A stretch of 64,000 nt of DNA from Ignavibacteriota bacterium (lineage in GTDB: Bacteria; Bacteroidota; Ignavibacteria; Tepidaquicellales; Tepidaquicellaceae): assembly GCA_016218085.1 (NCBI GenBank), contig JACREY010000021.1:62001-126000 (forward strand), written 5' to 3'. The position numbers and the translations under genes are program-made. Numbering within the stretch: the first letter of the stretch is position 1; each line of letters starts with the position of its first letter. A model generated the notes under the pieces. The model worked only from the letters and a program-made list of their open reading frames with translations, searched no databases and had not been told where the DNA came from. Shown in pieces: positions 36,224 through 44,917 of the stretch.

Positions 36224-36274
36224 ACGTTCCCACGCTGTCCGCCACAGCGGATTTTCAAGAGCATGAGAACGAGG
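36224..36274 (-). repeat. Terminator-shaped palindrome with a second palindrome nested in its loop, copy 2
   Basis: The left arm CGTTCCCACGC and the decayed right arm GCATGAGAACGAGG enclose a second inverted repeat with arms TCCGC/GCGGA. Seven A precede it, giving a T run on the minus strand just after the carboxypeptidase stop. It probably serves as that gene's terminator. Confidence 0.75.
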
Positions 36275-36282
36275 AAGTAAAT

Positions 36283-38682
36283 TTATTTGCTCAGTATCAT
36301 TTTCTTTACATCGGTGAAATTGCCTGTTTCGATTTTATAGAAATACACTCCCGAAGAAACGCCGCTGAAAGGAATTTCATAACTTCCCGCTGTCAGATGT
36401 TCATTTACAAGTGATGCAATTTCCCTACCGAGCAAATCATATACTTTAAGACTGACAAATGAATTTTTCGGCAGGTCGAATTTAATTTTTGTTTCAGGAT
36501 TAAACGGGTTCGGATAATTCTGATACAGGGAATATGAGCCAGGGATTTCAGAATTTACCGGTGATATAGCGGCTGCAGTTTCCCTATAATCCACGACTCT
36601 AAAATCATCGAAATAGAATCCGTCACCGGGGGTACCGCTATCGGTATAATAATTAAATCTAATTTTAATGCTTTGTCCAATATATGCGCTCAGATTTACC
36701 TGTTCATAGCACCAGTGGTGCAGTCCGACATAAGACGGAGTTGAAGAAAGCAAAGTAGTAAATCTTCCGGGTAGGCTTGTCCAGGTAGAGCCGCCGTTGG
36801 TACTCACCTGAATTCTGGCATAGTCATAACCAATTTCGGTTGCCCATTTTGCAGCGTATTCGATTCTCGGATTAAATTTCCCGGTCAGGTTTATCGTATT
36901 ATTAAGAGTAAAATAATTTGTAGTGGAGTTAGATGAATTTCCCCATCTTGAATCCGTAAAGCTATGTCCGCCTTTCCAATAGGAGATATAGGAAGTATCC
37001 CACAGTTTGCCGTTTCCAGAGATAGTCCAGTTACCTTTTCCGTTTTCAGCATTATCCGAAAAGAGTGTTTCAATATTTCCAACGGTTACATAAAAAGTAT
37101 CAACGGAAGCAACTATTCCCGCCTGCTTGACTTTGCAGATAAACTGCATATTGTCTCCGATATTTGCTGTGTTCAGAATTTTATATTTAAAATAATTCGA
37201 AGTATTTTCCCTGATTTGACCGACAGGAATGCTGTCGAAGTTAACAGACGACACCATTGAAACGGCATTAGCATAATTAGTAGTAAGTTCAACCACAACA
37301 GGATTTGAGGTCTGAGAAAGACCTTTATTTCTTACAGCAATTTTCAGCTGAAGCGTATCATTTTTGCTTGCGGCGCCTTTTCCCATAACAGAGAAGTTCT
37401 GCATTTTCGGATAAGCACCTCCGACCCAGCTAATATATTTCATCATCGGCAGGTTAAGGTTATTGAGCGGGATAATTTCTGTTGTTGCAGGCCAGAAATC
37501 AGTGCCAGAAATTTCGACTGTCCATCCGTAAGTTCCCGTAACGTGCATAAAGTCCCTTGTCGTTCCGCTTGAATAATATGCAAGCATTTCATTAACAGTG
37601 CCATAGAGATACTGGTTTGTAGGACCGAAGTCAGAGCTGAAATCCGCATATAAATCATATCTGATTGCAGTATCACAATAGCTATAAGGATTTAGAATAG
37701 AGCCGGCAACCGAATGAATAGAGAGTGCAATTTTCGGATGTCTGAGAAGAAGGAAATCCCTGACGCCCTGCGTTTCCGGTTCTGAGAAAGCTGAAGGTCC
37801 GCGGTAAGTATCGGAGCTTGGGGTGCCGCTGGAGCCGCTGTTCAGTCCCCATCCATAGCTGTAATTCCTGTTCAGGTCAACACCGTAGCTACCGCCGTTA
37901 TTGCGTCTGTTTTTTCTCCATCCTCCGCCGCCGTTCGGATTTGTTGTCTGGTTATAGACATATCCGTCAGGATTTACGCAAGGCAGGAAAAATATTTCCC
38001 TGTTATTAACGAGGTAAGCGGCTTCAGGATTAGAAGCATAGTTTTCGCACAGCCAATACATATAATATAGTTGAACTTCAGAAGACATTGGTTCCCTTGC
38101 GTGGTGAAGCCCGTCATAATAAATTACGGGTTCTGTAGAAGATTCATTCACATTCGGATTATCCGAAATTTTTATTCCCCATAGTGTTCTATTTTCCTGC
38201 GAAAGGCCGACGCTGAACTTAGCAGAGACAATATTCGGGAAAAGCAGGGTAAGGGTATCGAGCACCCGGATTATTTCCGAATAAGTATGCGCGCCTTTCA
38301 TTGTACCAAGTGTATAGCCGTTTATACCGTCCGAATGCATTAGCTCCCTGCTCTTTGCAATATCCTGAGCTGAAGGTTCGGGCATTTCTTTGTAATACTT
38401 ATCCATATCATTTACAAGAATCTGATACCTGAATCCTGTGCCGTATAACTGAGCCATTTCATAAGAGTTCAGGACAAGAATAATTCCGTCTTTAGCGCCT
38501 CCCCAAAATTCATCTGCTGATATTCCTTTTGAAATCAAGGACTGAATATCGGCAGGAGAATTCAAGAAGATTTTTACTTTTGAATACTTTTCAGGATTAT
38601 TCACGGGGCTTCCTGACATAGTAAAGCTAAAAGCTGAAATTATCAGGACAGTGAATAAGATGTAATAGATTGACTTTCTCAT
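36283..38682 (-). CDS. Secreted M14 zinc carboxypeptidase with T9SS sorting tail
   Basis: The 799-residue protein has a signal peptide (1-~25), a propeptide-like region, and an M14 domain (about 120-425). The zinc ligands are HAREPMSSE (His194, Glu197) and the His of ALSIHSVAG near 324; GVDLNRNYSYGWG lies between, and the catalytic glutamate is in GWTVEISGTDFW near 391. A middle beta region (about 450-550) and a jelly-roll domain (about 555-705; DNAENGKGNW ... FYFDDFRVVDY) follow, then the type IX sorting domain. It removes C-terminal residues from peptides outside the cell. Its sorting tail resembles the one at 34840. Confidence 0.92.
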   Translation of the reverse strand: MRKSIYYILFTVLIISAFSFTMSGSPVNNPEKYSKVKIFLNSPADIQSLISKGISADEFWGGAKDGIILVLNSYEMAQLYGTGFRYQILVNDMDKYYKEMPEPSAQDIAKSRELMHSDGINGYTLGTMKGAHTYSEIIRVLDTLTLLFPNIVSAKFSVGLSQENRTLWGIKISDNPNVNESSTEPVIYYDGLHHAREPMSSEVQLYYMYWLCENYASNPEAAYLVNNREIFFLPCVNPDGYVYNQTTNPNGGGGWRKNRRNNGGSYGVDLNRNYSYGWGLNSGSSGTPSSDTYRGPSAFSEPETQGVRDFLLLRHPKIALSIHSVAGSILNPYSYCDTAIRYDLYADFSSDFGPTNQYLYGTVNEMLAYYSSGTTRDFMHVTGTYGWTVEISGTDFWPATTEIIPLNNLNLPMMKYISWVGGAYPKMQNFSVMGKGAASKNDTLQLKIAVRNKGLSQTSNPVVVELTTNYANAVSMVSSVNFDSIPVGQIRENTSNYFKYKILNTANIGDNMQFICKVKQAGIVASVDTFYVTVGNIETLFSDNAENGKGNWTISGNGKLWDTSYISYWKGGHSFTDSRWGNSSNSTTNYFTLNNTINLTGKFNPRIEYAAKWATEIGYDYARIQVSTNGGSTWTSLPGRFTTLLSSTPSYVGLHHWCYEQVNLSAYIGQSIKIRFNYYTDSGTPGDGFYFDDFRVVDYRETAAAISPVNSEIPGSYSLYQNYPNPFNPETKIKFDLPKNSFVSLKVYDLLGREIASLVNEHLTAGSYEIPFSGVSSGVYFYKIETGNFTDVKKMILSK

Positions 38683-38750
38683 ATAATTGAATTTATTTAT
38701 CTACAAAAATATATAAAATCGATTTAATTAACGAGTTATAAAAAAATTGC

Positions 38751-40058
38751 TCAGGAAAAAACATTCCCTTTTTTAAACAGAATTATGCTCACAATATTGA
38801 CAACCAAAGCAATTCCGAAAAGAATCGCAATATAATGCCAAATATCCGCCAACCCCGCACCGCGCCAGAGAACTGCGAGGAATCCTTCCACCGACCAGTA
38901 AACCAGAGTCAGCTTGCTGAAAAACTGAATTCCTTCCGGCATAAAAGAAACAGGAAACCATGCGCCACCGACTGCACTCATCATTAGAATCAAAAATGTT
39001 CCCCATCCGTCCGCCTGCTTTGTTGTTTTTACGAGTGAAGCAAGCAGCATTCCGAAAGCCGTGCACGCAGTTGATGAAGCAAGAATTATCAAAGCAAGAT
39101 TTAATAAATTAGAAAATATATCTATTTTAAAAACAAGAAATCCGAAAATAAACATAACAGAAAGCTGAAGAAGACCGAGCGACATATTGTATAAATATTT
39201 TCCCCATAAAATCTGTGTACGCGAAACAGGTGCCGAGAGAATCCTTATCATCACTCCGCTTTTCTTTTCATCCAGAAGCGATGTAGCCGAGCCTGTAATA
39301 GTAAAGAGCAAAAACATCATAGCCCAGCCGCCAACGCTGCGTGTTGCCATCGGGTTTGCGATATCCTTTCCGACAAGCTGTTCCTTTTCCACTTTAACAA
39401 TATTTCCGAATATATTATTCCCGCCTGATTTTATTGCAGTATCGCTTTCCGTATTCAGATTCCTGTTTAAAATTTTTGAAGTATCTATATTAAAATACCT
39501 GCTGACTGTTTGAGCAATTTCATTATTGAATTTATCCCCTTTATCTTTACCGAGTTTAGTTTCTGCCTGACGCATCATGCTTTTCTGAAAAATTTCGGGA
39601 GCCTGCTGCATTATTGTCTGCTGGAGCATTCCGTCTATCAGGTTCATTTCAAATTCATTTTTCGGGTCATAATAATATTTAAGCTTAAGGGAAGTTGAGG
39701 TATCGGTATAAGCATCAGCGGGAATTACAAGTGCGGATGAGAACTTACCTGTCTTTATATGATTCTTAATTATATTAGTGTCGTATTTCACCTGCTCGCC
39801 TTTTTCGTTTTTATATGTCTTCACCAGCGAAAAAGTTTTTGTGGTATCGAGAATTTTTTCGAGTTTTTTTGCAACAGGCGCTTCGCTGTTGTTTATAAAG
39901 CCAAGCTTCAGATGTTCCACTCCGTTTCCGGCATTTCCGAAAACCTGTCCGAAAATATAAATCAAAACAATCGGAACAATGAAAGTCAGGCTGAGCGCAA
40001 CCTTATCACGTAAAAACAGCGTATAATCTTTTACAAAAAGTTTTAAAACAGTTTTCAA
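38751..40058 (-). CDS. ABC-2 type transporter permease
   Basis: The 435-residue protein has one N-terminal membrane helix (about 22-40), a large periplasmic domain (about 45-225) and five C-terminal helices (about 235-430) with the ABC2_membrane_3 pattern (GVMIRILSAPVSRTQILWGKYLY, SAVGGAWFPVSFMPEGIQFFS). It pairs with the ATPase whose gene overlaps it by 4 bases. Members of this family export drugs, lipids or polysaccharides; the substrate is unknown. Confidence 0.9.
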   Translation of the reverse strand: MKTVLKLFVKDYTLFLRDKVALSLTFIVPIVLIYIFGQVFGNAGNGVEHLKLGFINNSEAPVAKKLEKILDTTKTFSLVKTYKNEKGEQVKYDTNIIKNHIKTGKFSSALVIPADAYTDTSTSLKLKYYYDPKNEFEMNLIDGMLQQTIMQQAPEIFQKSMMRQAETKLGKDKGDKFNNEIAQTVSRYFNIDTSKILNRNLNTESDTAIKSGGNNIFGNIVKVEKEQLVGKDIANPMATRSVGGWAMMFLLFTITGSATSLLDEKKSGVMIRILSAPVSRTQILWGKYLYNMSLGLLQLSVMFIFGFLVFKIDIFSNLLNLALIILASSTACTAFGMLLASLVKTTKQADGWGTFLILMMSAVGGAWFPVSFMPEGIQFFSKLTLVYWSVEGFLAVLWRGAGLADIWHYIAILFGIALVVNIVSIILFKKGNVFS

Positions 40059-40972
40059 TCTCTCAGCCTCCTTCCTGTAAGTTTGAGGAACAGCTCTTCG
40101 AGAGTTGGTTTGTGCAGGCTTACGCTTGAATAATCTATTCCTGCATCCTCGACAGTTTTGAATACGTCCGACATTTTTATTTCACCTTTTATTTTTATTT
40201 CGTATTTATCTCCGCTATCGCTTACTTCTCCGAGTTTTTCGAGCATAGATAAACCTGTTTCGCTTTTTTCGGATTTAGAAATCAATATTTCCTCTTTATA
40301 CGGCAGTATTTTAAGAAGTTCATCCTGAGTTCCTTCAGCAATAATTTTTCCCATATCTATAATGGCGATTTTTTTGCAGAGGCGCTCGGCTTCTTCCATA
40401 TAGTGAGTGGTATAAATTACGGTAATCCCCTCGCTGTTTATTTTTTCGAGAAAATCAAAAATTGCATTTCTCGACTGCGGGTCAACTCCGACCGTAGGCT
40501 CGTCACATAGAAGAACTTTTGGAGAATGCAGAAGCGCCGCTACGAGATTTAGCCTGCGTTTCATCCCTCCTGAAAAAGTTTTAACTAAATCTTTTCTTCG
40601 CTCGTATAAGCCCACCAGGTAAAGCTTTTCTTCGATAGATGCTTTGAGAATATCTTTGTCCAAGCTATAAAAGCTTCCGAATATTTTCAGGTTTGCTTCT
40701 GCGGAAATATCTTCATATAATGCAAGAGCCTGCGGAGCAAGCCCGATTTTTTTTCTGAACTTCATCGAATCTCTTCGAATAGGATAATCCTTGAAAGAAA
40801 CCGTTCCTTCATCTGAATCGAGATAGCCCGCCAGAATATTCATTAGCGTTGACTTTCCCGCTCCGTTCGGACCGAGCAATCCGAAAAACTCGCCGCTGTT
40901 TATTTCCAGCGAAACGTTATCAAGTGCGGTAATTTCTTTAAAACGTTTTGTAATGTTTTCTATTCTTATCAT
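40055..40972 (-). CDS. ABC transporter ATP-binding protein
   Basis: The 305-residue ATPase shows GLLGPNGAGKSTLMNILAG (Walker A), KTFSGGMKRRLNLVAALLH (signature), VLLCDEPTVGVDP (Walker B) and TTHYMEEAERL (switch His). A C-terminal extension (about 225-305) matches the regulatory region of DrrA/CcmA-like exporters. It forms the exporter with the permease gene it overlaps. Confidence 0.95.
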   Translation of the reverse strand: MIRIENITKRFKEITALDNVSLEINSGEFFGLLGPNGAGKSTLMNILAGYLDSDEGTVSFKDYPIRRDSMKFRKKIGLAPQALALYEDISAEANLKIFGSFYSLDKDILKASIEEKLYLVGLYERRKDLVKTFSGGMKRRLNLVAALLHSPKVLLCDEPTVGVDPQSRNAIFDFLEKINSEGITVIYTTHYMEEAERLCKKIAIIDMGKIIAEGTQDELLKILPYKEEILISKSEKSETGLSMLEKLGEVSDSGDKYEIKIKGEIKMSDVFKTVEDAGIDYSSVSLHKPTLEELFLKLTGRRLRD

Positions 40973-40997
40973 AAAATATCTTTTTAAGTCAAAAAAA

Positions 40998-41088
40998 ATC
41001 TAAATCCGAATTTCTAAATCCTAAACAATATCTAATAATCAAATCTTAATAAAACAGATTGAAATTTGAGATTTAGAATTTATTATTT
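40998..41088. repeat. Paired heptad arrays after pepP, in opposite orientation
   Basis: From 40998 to about 41046, seven 7-base units follow the ATCTAAA/TCCTAAA pattern. At 41061-41088 four units of the complementary form (on minus: AAATTCT, AAATCTC and similar) run the other way. The pair lies in the 146-base gap between the pepP stop and the ATPase start. No other feature was found in that gap. Confidence 0.6.
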
Positions 41089-41118
41089 GTTTAAAATTTT
41101 GATATTTGAATTTTGTAT

Positions 41119-42444
41119 TTAAGAGCTCATCATATTTTCTAAATCTGCAATATCTTTCGCTAAGGATGCAGTCAGTATTTCATTTCCGTTTTTAGTTACC
41201 AATACATCATCTTCAATCCTGATGCCGATTCCGCGGTACTTTACCGGAGAATCGCTGTCTTTTGAAATATATAAACCGGGTTCTACGGTTATTATGTTCC
41301 CTGCTTTTAATATATCATAATCGAATTTTTCATCATAGCCGAATTTCACGGCATCGTGAGTATCAAGTCCGAGATGATGTCCGACTCCGTGCATATAATA
41401 CTTCGTAACTTCTTCTTTCTTTTTAATGATTTTCAATGCTATTAGCCCCTTAGCGAGAGCATCGCGGGTGTATTGCTTCAGATAAGATAATTTTACTCCG
41501 GGTTTTATTTTTTTAATAACGTCTTTCTGAACTTTCAATACGAGCTGATAAATTTCTTTTTGTTCTTTTGTAAATACACCGCTGACGGGAACCGTGCGGG
41601 TGATATCGGAATTATACCCGTTATATTCGCAGCCGGAATCAATCAGAACCAAATCGCCTTCTTTCAATATGTCCTGATTTGTTTCATAATGCAGAGTGCA
41701 GGCATTATTTCCCGAGGCAACGATTGTGTTGAAAGCCGTATCCATAGCGCCGTATGCCTTGTAGTTATATTCAAGCACGGACTGAACCTGGTATTCGTAA
41801 AGCCCGCCGCCAATCTGCGATATTGCATCCTGAAAAGCGGTGACGCAGATTCCCGCTGAGCGTTTCATTTGCGATATTTCATAACCGGTTTTTACAAACC
41901 TCAGTTTTCCGATTAAGTAATTTATGTCAATCAGATGAACATTCGGAGTAAGAGTGAATAGTCTTTCGTAGAAATCCACCATCAGTCTTTTCATTTCGCC
42001 TGTGAGAGCGTACAGTTCGGGAATGTTGATGTAAAGCTTGTTGATTTGCGGAGTAAGGTTCGAGGTGAGGAAATTCATTATTTCGGAATTCACCTGTCCG
42101 TATTCGATGCCGAGCTCTTTATTCACGTTTTCGAATCCGAGGCGTTTGCCGGTCCACACTTCGCGTGATTTATCTTTCTGCTGAACGAATAAAATTTCTT
42201 TTACGTTTTTGAATTTATTTTTACCGGCGGATACCTTTATTCCGCCGGGAGCGAGGAGCAGAGCCGCATTTGGCTCTTCGAATCCCGTGAGATAAAAGAA
42301 ATTTCTGTTTTGTTTTAAGTGAAAATCATAATCGTATGATTTGTGCTTGAATGTAGCTCCGAAAACCAATGCAAGCGAATGCTTGTCAATTTGTTTAAGC
42401 AGTTCCTGCCTGCGGGATTTATGGAAAGCGAGTTGGAGTGTCAT
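41119..42444 (-). CDS. pepP: Xaa-Pro aminopeptidase (M24B)
   Basis: The 441-residue protein has the AMP_N domain (about 10-145) and a pita-bread catalytic domain. Metal ligands are seen in LIDSGCEYNGYNSDITRTVPVSG (two Asp), HGVGHHLGLDTHD (His), TVEPGLY (Glu) and GIRIEDDVLVT (Glu), with the second HxxH segment intact. It cleaves N-terminal residues before proline, in the cytoplasm. It is followed by a heptad array. The HEPN-like gene starts upstream on the same strand. Confidence 0.93.
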   Translation of the reverse strand: MTLQLAFHKSRRQELLKQIDKHSLALVFGATFKHKSYDYDFHLKQNRNFFYLTGFEEPNAALLLAPGGIKVSAGKNKFKNVKEILFVQQKDKSREVWTGKRLGFENVNKELGIEYGQVNSEIMNFLTSNLTPQINKLYINIPELYALTGEMKRLMVDFYERLFTLTPNVHLIDINYLIGKLRFVKTGYEISQMKRSAGICVTAFQDAISQIGGGLYEYQVQSVLEYNYKAYGAMDTAFNTIVASGNNACTLHYETNQDILKEGDLVLIDSGCEYNGYNSDITRTVPVSGVFTKEQKEIYQLVLKVQKDVIKKIKPGVKLSYLKQYTRDALAKGLIALKIIKKKEEVTKYYMHGVGHHLGLDTHDAVKFGYDEKFDYDILKAGNIITVEPGLYISKDSDSPVKYRGIGIRIEDDVLVTKNGNEILTASLAKDIADLENMMSS

Positions 42445-42464
42445 AGGGAAAATGTAAATAATAT

Positions 42465-43247
42465 TTAAATTTTATTGAAATAATTTTTTATTAAAATAAA
42501 TGATTCTTGATAAAAAGATTCTATAATCTTACTCTTTAAATCAAATAATAATAGTTCTATATCAGATAATTCTTGATCGATTTTTTTATAAATTAAATCT
42601 CCTAATTTATATTCAGGCTTTAATTTTTTATCATTTATGTTTTTAAGGTATCGTTTATCTACAACTCCATACCGATGAACTAGCATATTTCTATTTTGTG
42701 AATGATAGTACAGTCTTAACAAATAATCGTCTTCTATATTAGTTAATAAATTAAATTTATTTTTAAATTCTTCAAATATTATTTTATCGATACTTTTTTT
42801 GATAAAAATATTCTCTGATTTTTCAAATAAATCCAAATTATCATTATAATCATCAGTTAATTGTAATTCATCAATATTCAGATTTTTAATACTTTTTCTA
42901 GGGAAATAATATATAAAAGCAAGAAGGCATTCATGCAAATAATCTTCAAAGATTTGATACGAATCCACATATTTTTTTTCTTTTATAAACATTTCAAAAC
43001 TTTTCCCCTTAATTTCTAAATCAGTTTTCATTTTTTTAAAACCATCTATTGTTTCTTTACTAATGTTTAAAATATTTAAAGAAGTAGAGTTATCTGAAAT
43101 CAATTTCATTGTAACAGAAATACCTTCAAAATATATTAATTGACTTCTTTTTTCCTCGTAATCCTCACTCGCTATTTTTAATTTATTAATTAATTTATTT
43201 CTATGATTTGATAATTCGGCTGGTAAATCATTTAAAATAAAATTCAT
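42465..43247 (-). CDS. HEPN-like orphan protein
   Basis: The 260-residue, mostly helical, K/N/I/D-rich protein is not recognised by overall similarity. Around residues 180-195 it shows YYHSQNRNMLVHRYGVVDKR, where RN-x3-H matches the active-site motif (R-x4-6-H) of HEPN RNases found in toxin-antitoxin, abortive-infection and RNA-processing proteins. A HEPN-like fold is suggested but not shown, because only one motif is visible. The gene is far more AT-rich than its neighbours, as are the next three genes. It lies 20 bases upstream of pepP. Confidence 0.45.
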   Translation of the reverse strand: MNFILNDLPAELSNHRNKLINKLKIASEDYEEKRSQLIYFEGISVTMKLISDNSTSLNILNISKETIDGFKKMKTDLEIKGKSFEMFIKEKKYVDSYQIFEDYLHECLLAFIYYFPRKSIKNLNIDELQLTDDYNDNLDLFEKSENIFIKKSIDKIIFEEFKNKFNLLTNIEDDYLLRLYYHSQNRNMLVHRYGVVDKRYLKNINDKKLKPEYKLGDLIYKKIDQELSDIELLLFDLKSKIIESFYQESFILIKNYFNKI

Positions 43248-43334
43248 AATATCTTTAATTTATATTTTTCTGCAGCTGATAATATCGCCCGCCGCTATGG
43301 GTTTAAACACCAAAACAGGGAAAAGAAACTTTTT

Positions 43335-43667
43335 TCAACATTTAAATATTTGTATTAAAGTTAGAATTATTGAAATAATTATTGCAACTACAGAAATGCC
43401 TATAGCTTTTTTGGAATCTTTTCTTGCTTCTTCTAATCGAATATGTTCAAGATATTGAAAATAGGAATCAAGAGAAATTACGTACTTTGCACCACCAAGG
43501 GTTATCTGTTTAAATATACTTTCAAAAATATTATCAACAATTGATTTATCAAGACTTTTTTCATACTGCTTAATTTTTAGTTGTTCAAACAATTCCTCTT
43601 TTGTTATTTGCTTTCCTATATTTTCCGAGCCATATTTTAGAATTTTTATATAAAGATTTTGCTCCAT
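43335..43667 (-). CDS. Small protein with winged-helix-like N terminus and C-terminal membrane helix
   Basis: In the 110-residue protein, residues 1-70 (LYIKILKYGSENIGKQITKE ... AKYVISLDSYFQYLEHI) look like a winged helix by pattern: KQITKEELFEQL as a helix-turn-helix-like start, then GAKYVISLDSY as a wing. A basic segment (RLEEARKDSKKAIG) follows, then one transmembrane helix (about 89-108). A tail-anchored protein is therefore likely. I recognise no named family. Confidence 0.5.
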   Translation of the reverse strand: MEQNLYIKILKYGSENIGKQITKEELFEQLKIKQYEKSLDKSIVDNIFESIFKQITLGGAKYVISLDSYFQYLEHIRLEEARKDSKKAIGISVVAIIISIILTLIQIFKC

Positions 43668-43792
43668 AGTATTTTATAATTATTTTATTAATTTAATAGG
43701 ATTTACTGTTTTATTGTAATTTATATTTTGCATTATTAAAAAATTTAACACTGACAAGACTCTTATTTAACTATTATGTTTTAGAATTAGTA

Positions 43793-44155
43793 TTAAAAAC
43801 GCTTTATCCAGAAATCTGTTTTTGGTTTCGTCTCGGAAATTATATTTAACCATTTCTCTAATTCCTTTAATTCTTCATTCAATTCGGTATTATCTAACTC
43901 ACCATCTCTCCATGCTTCCCATGCATTTTCAATTAATCTTTGAAAATTTTCAGGTGGGTAGATAGAGTCATTATTTAGTATTTGATATAAATTATCACCA
44001 CTCCATTCAGCATCCCTATTTTCAATCCATTCGCATTTAGCAATCCTTGCACCTTGTTTTATTACAATATTATTTCTTGAAAATATAAACTCATATGTAT
44101 CTGTATGGCCCCATCTTGGGCTAAAAATTTCTAATTCAACTATTGCTTCATCCAT
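43793..44155 (-). CDS. Conserved-looking hypothetical protein, 120 residues
   Basis: AAGGAG sits 7 bases before the ATG, so the start is secure. The protein begins MDEAIVELEIFSPRWGHTDT and ends WLNIISETKPKTDFWIKRF, with tryptophan-rich EWIENRDAEWSGDNLY and AWEAWRDGELDNTELNEEL between. Short proteins with this style of beginning and FW..(R/Y)F ending are frequent as orphan genes in variable regions (recollection, not checked). Cytoplasmic, no signal or membrane segment. Function unknown. Confidence 0.6.
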   Translation of the reverse strand: MDEAIVELEIFSPRWGHTDTYEFIFSRNNIVIKQGARIAKCEWIENRDAEWSGDNLYQILNNDSIYPPENFQRLIENAWEAWRDGELDNTELNEELKELEKWLNIISETKPKTDFWIKRF

Positions 44156-44320
44156 TTTAATTCTCCTTAAATTAAAGTTGTTTTTTAGAAATTAATTTTC
44201 TGAAATTGTAAATAAAGTTTTTTATTATTTGGTTGTACATATTCAAGATAATATTATTTGAGTACTGAAAAATGAAGTACGATAAATAAATAGAGAGATT
44301 CAAATCAAAATAAAGGAGTA

Positions 44321-44554
44321 TTAAGTAGGTAATTTAATATATTTATAATTCTTTACTTTCTCAATTTGAATTTCTGCTTTTCTATTGCCTTCATTATCTC
44401 TGAAGTATCTCAAATCACCAACTATCTCGTCACCCTTTACAATGTTACCCCGCTTGTCAATTGTCACCTTATCATTATTAAGACAATCCTTCAAAAATTC
44501 AACTATAGAGTTTAAGTCATCATTATATAATATTTTTAAATAATATTCTTTCAT
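44321..44554 (-). CDS. Short hypothetical protein, 77 residues
   Basis: It has an alpha/beta pattern, MKEYYLKILYNDDLNSIVEF ... KRGNIVKGDEIVGDLRYFRD, with no signal or membrane segment and no recognised family. It is the first gene of the AT-rich islet on this strand and is preceded by about 180 bases of noncoding DNA leading to the tandem array. Confidence 0.45.
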   Translation of the reverse strand: MKEYYLKILYNDDLNSIVEFLKDCLNNDKVTIDKRGNIVKGDEIVGDLRYFRDNEGNRKAEIQIEKVKNYKYIKLPT

Positions 44555-44738
44555 CTTAAAGATTATTTAATATTAAAAAAATACTAACTTTTTAAAAATA
44601 TAATAAATAAGTTCCAAAATCAACAAATATAATTATAATAGCAATATCACACATATTCTAAGATTCGGAATACCGTCTTTTATGGTACTTTTAGGGGGAT
44701 AAATCTCTTTTTTTGTATATTTATTAACTTAATATTTA

Positions 44739-44912
44739 GAAATGCGCACTTTTTCGGAATATTTTTGCACTTTTAGAAAAGAAATGTTCACATTTTCGGA
44801 ATTATTTTGCACTTTTAGAAAAGAAATGTGCACATTTTCGGAATATTTTTGCACTTTTAGAAAAGAAATGTTCACATTTTCGGAATTATTTTAGACTTTT
44901 AGAAAAGAAATT
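44739..44912. repeat. 42-bp tandem array with 21-bp half-units and 84-bp alternation
   Basis: Four full 42-base units occupy 44739-44906, then a partial one. Each unit has two related 21-base halves, one with TTTTCGGAAT and one with GCACTTTTAGAAAA. Units 1 and 3 share AATATTTTT, and units 2 and 4 share AATTATTTT. A diverged single copy of the motif (TTCGGAAT ... ACTTTTAG) lies upstream near 44663-44694. The rest of 44555-44738 is AT-rich with nothing else visible. Confidence 0.9.
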
Positions 44913-44917
44913 TGAAC

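Noticed and set aside
42465-44554. Integron cassette array
   Set aside because: I found no clear attC-type sites (RYYYAAC/GTTRRRY pairs) between the small genes and no integron integrase.
44739-44912. CRISPR array
   Set aside because: The 42-base units are contiguous with no variable spacers between repeats, and no cas genes are present.
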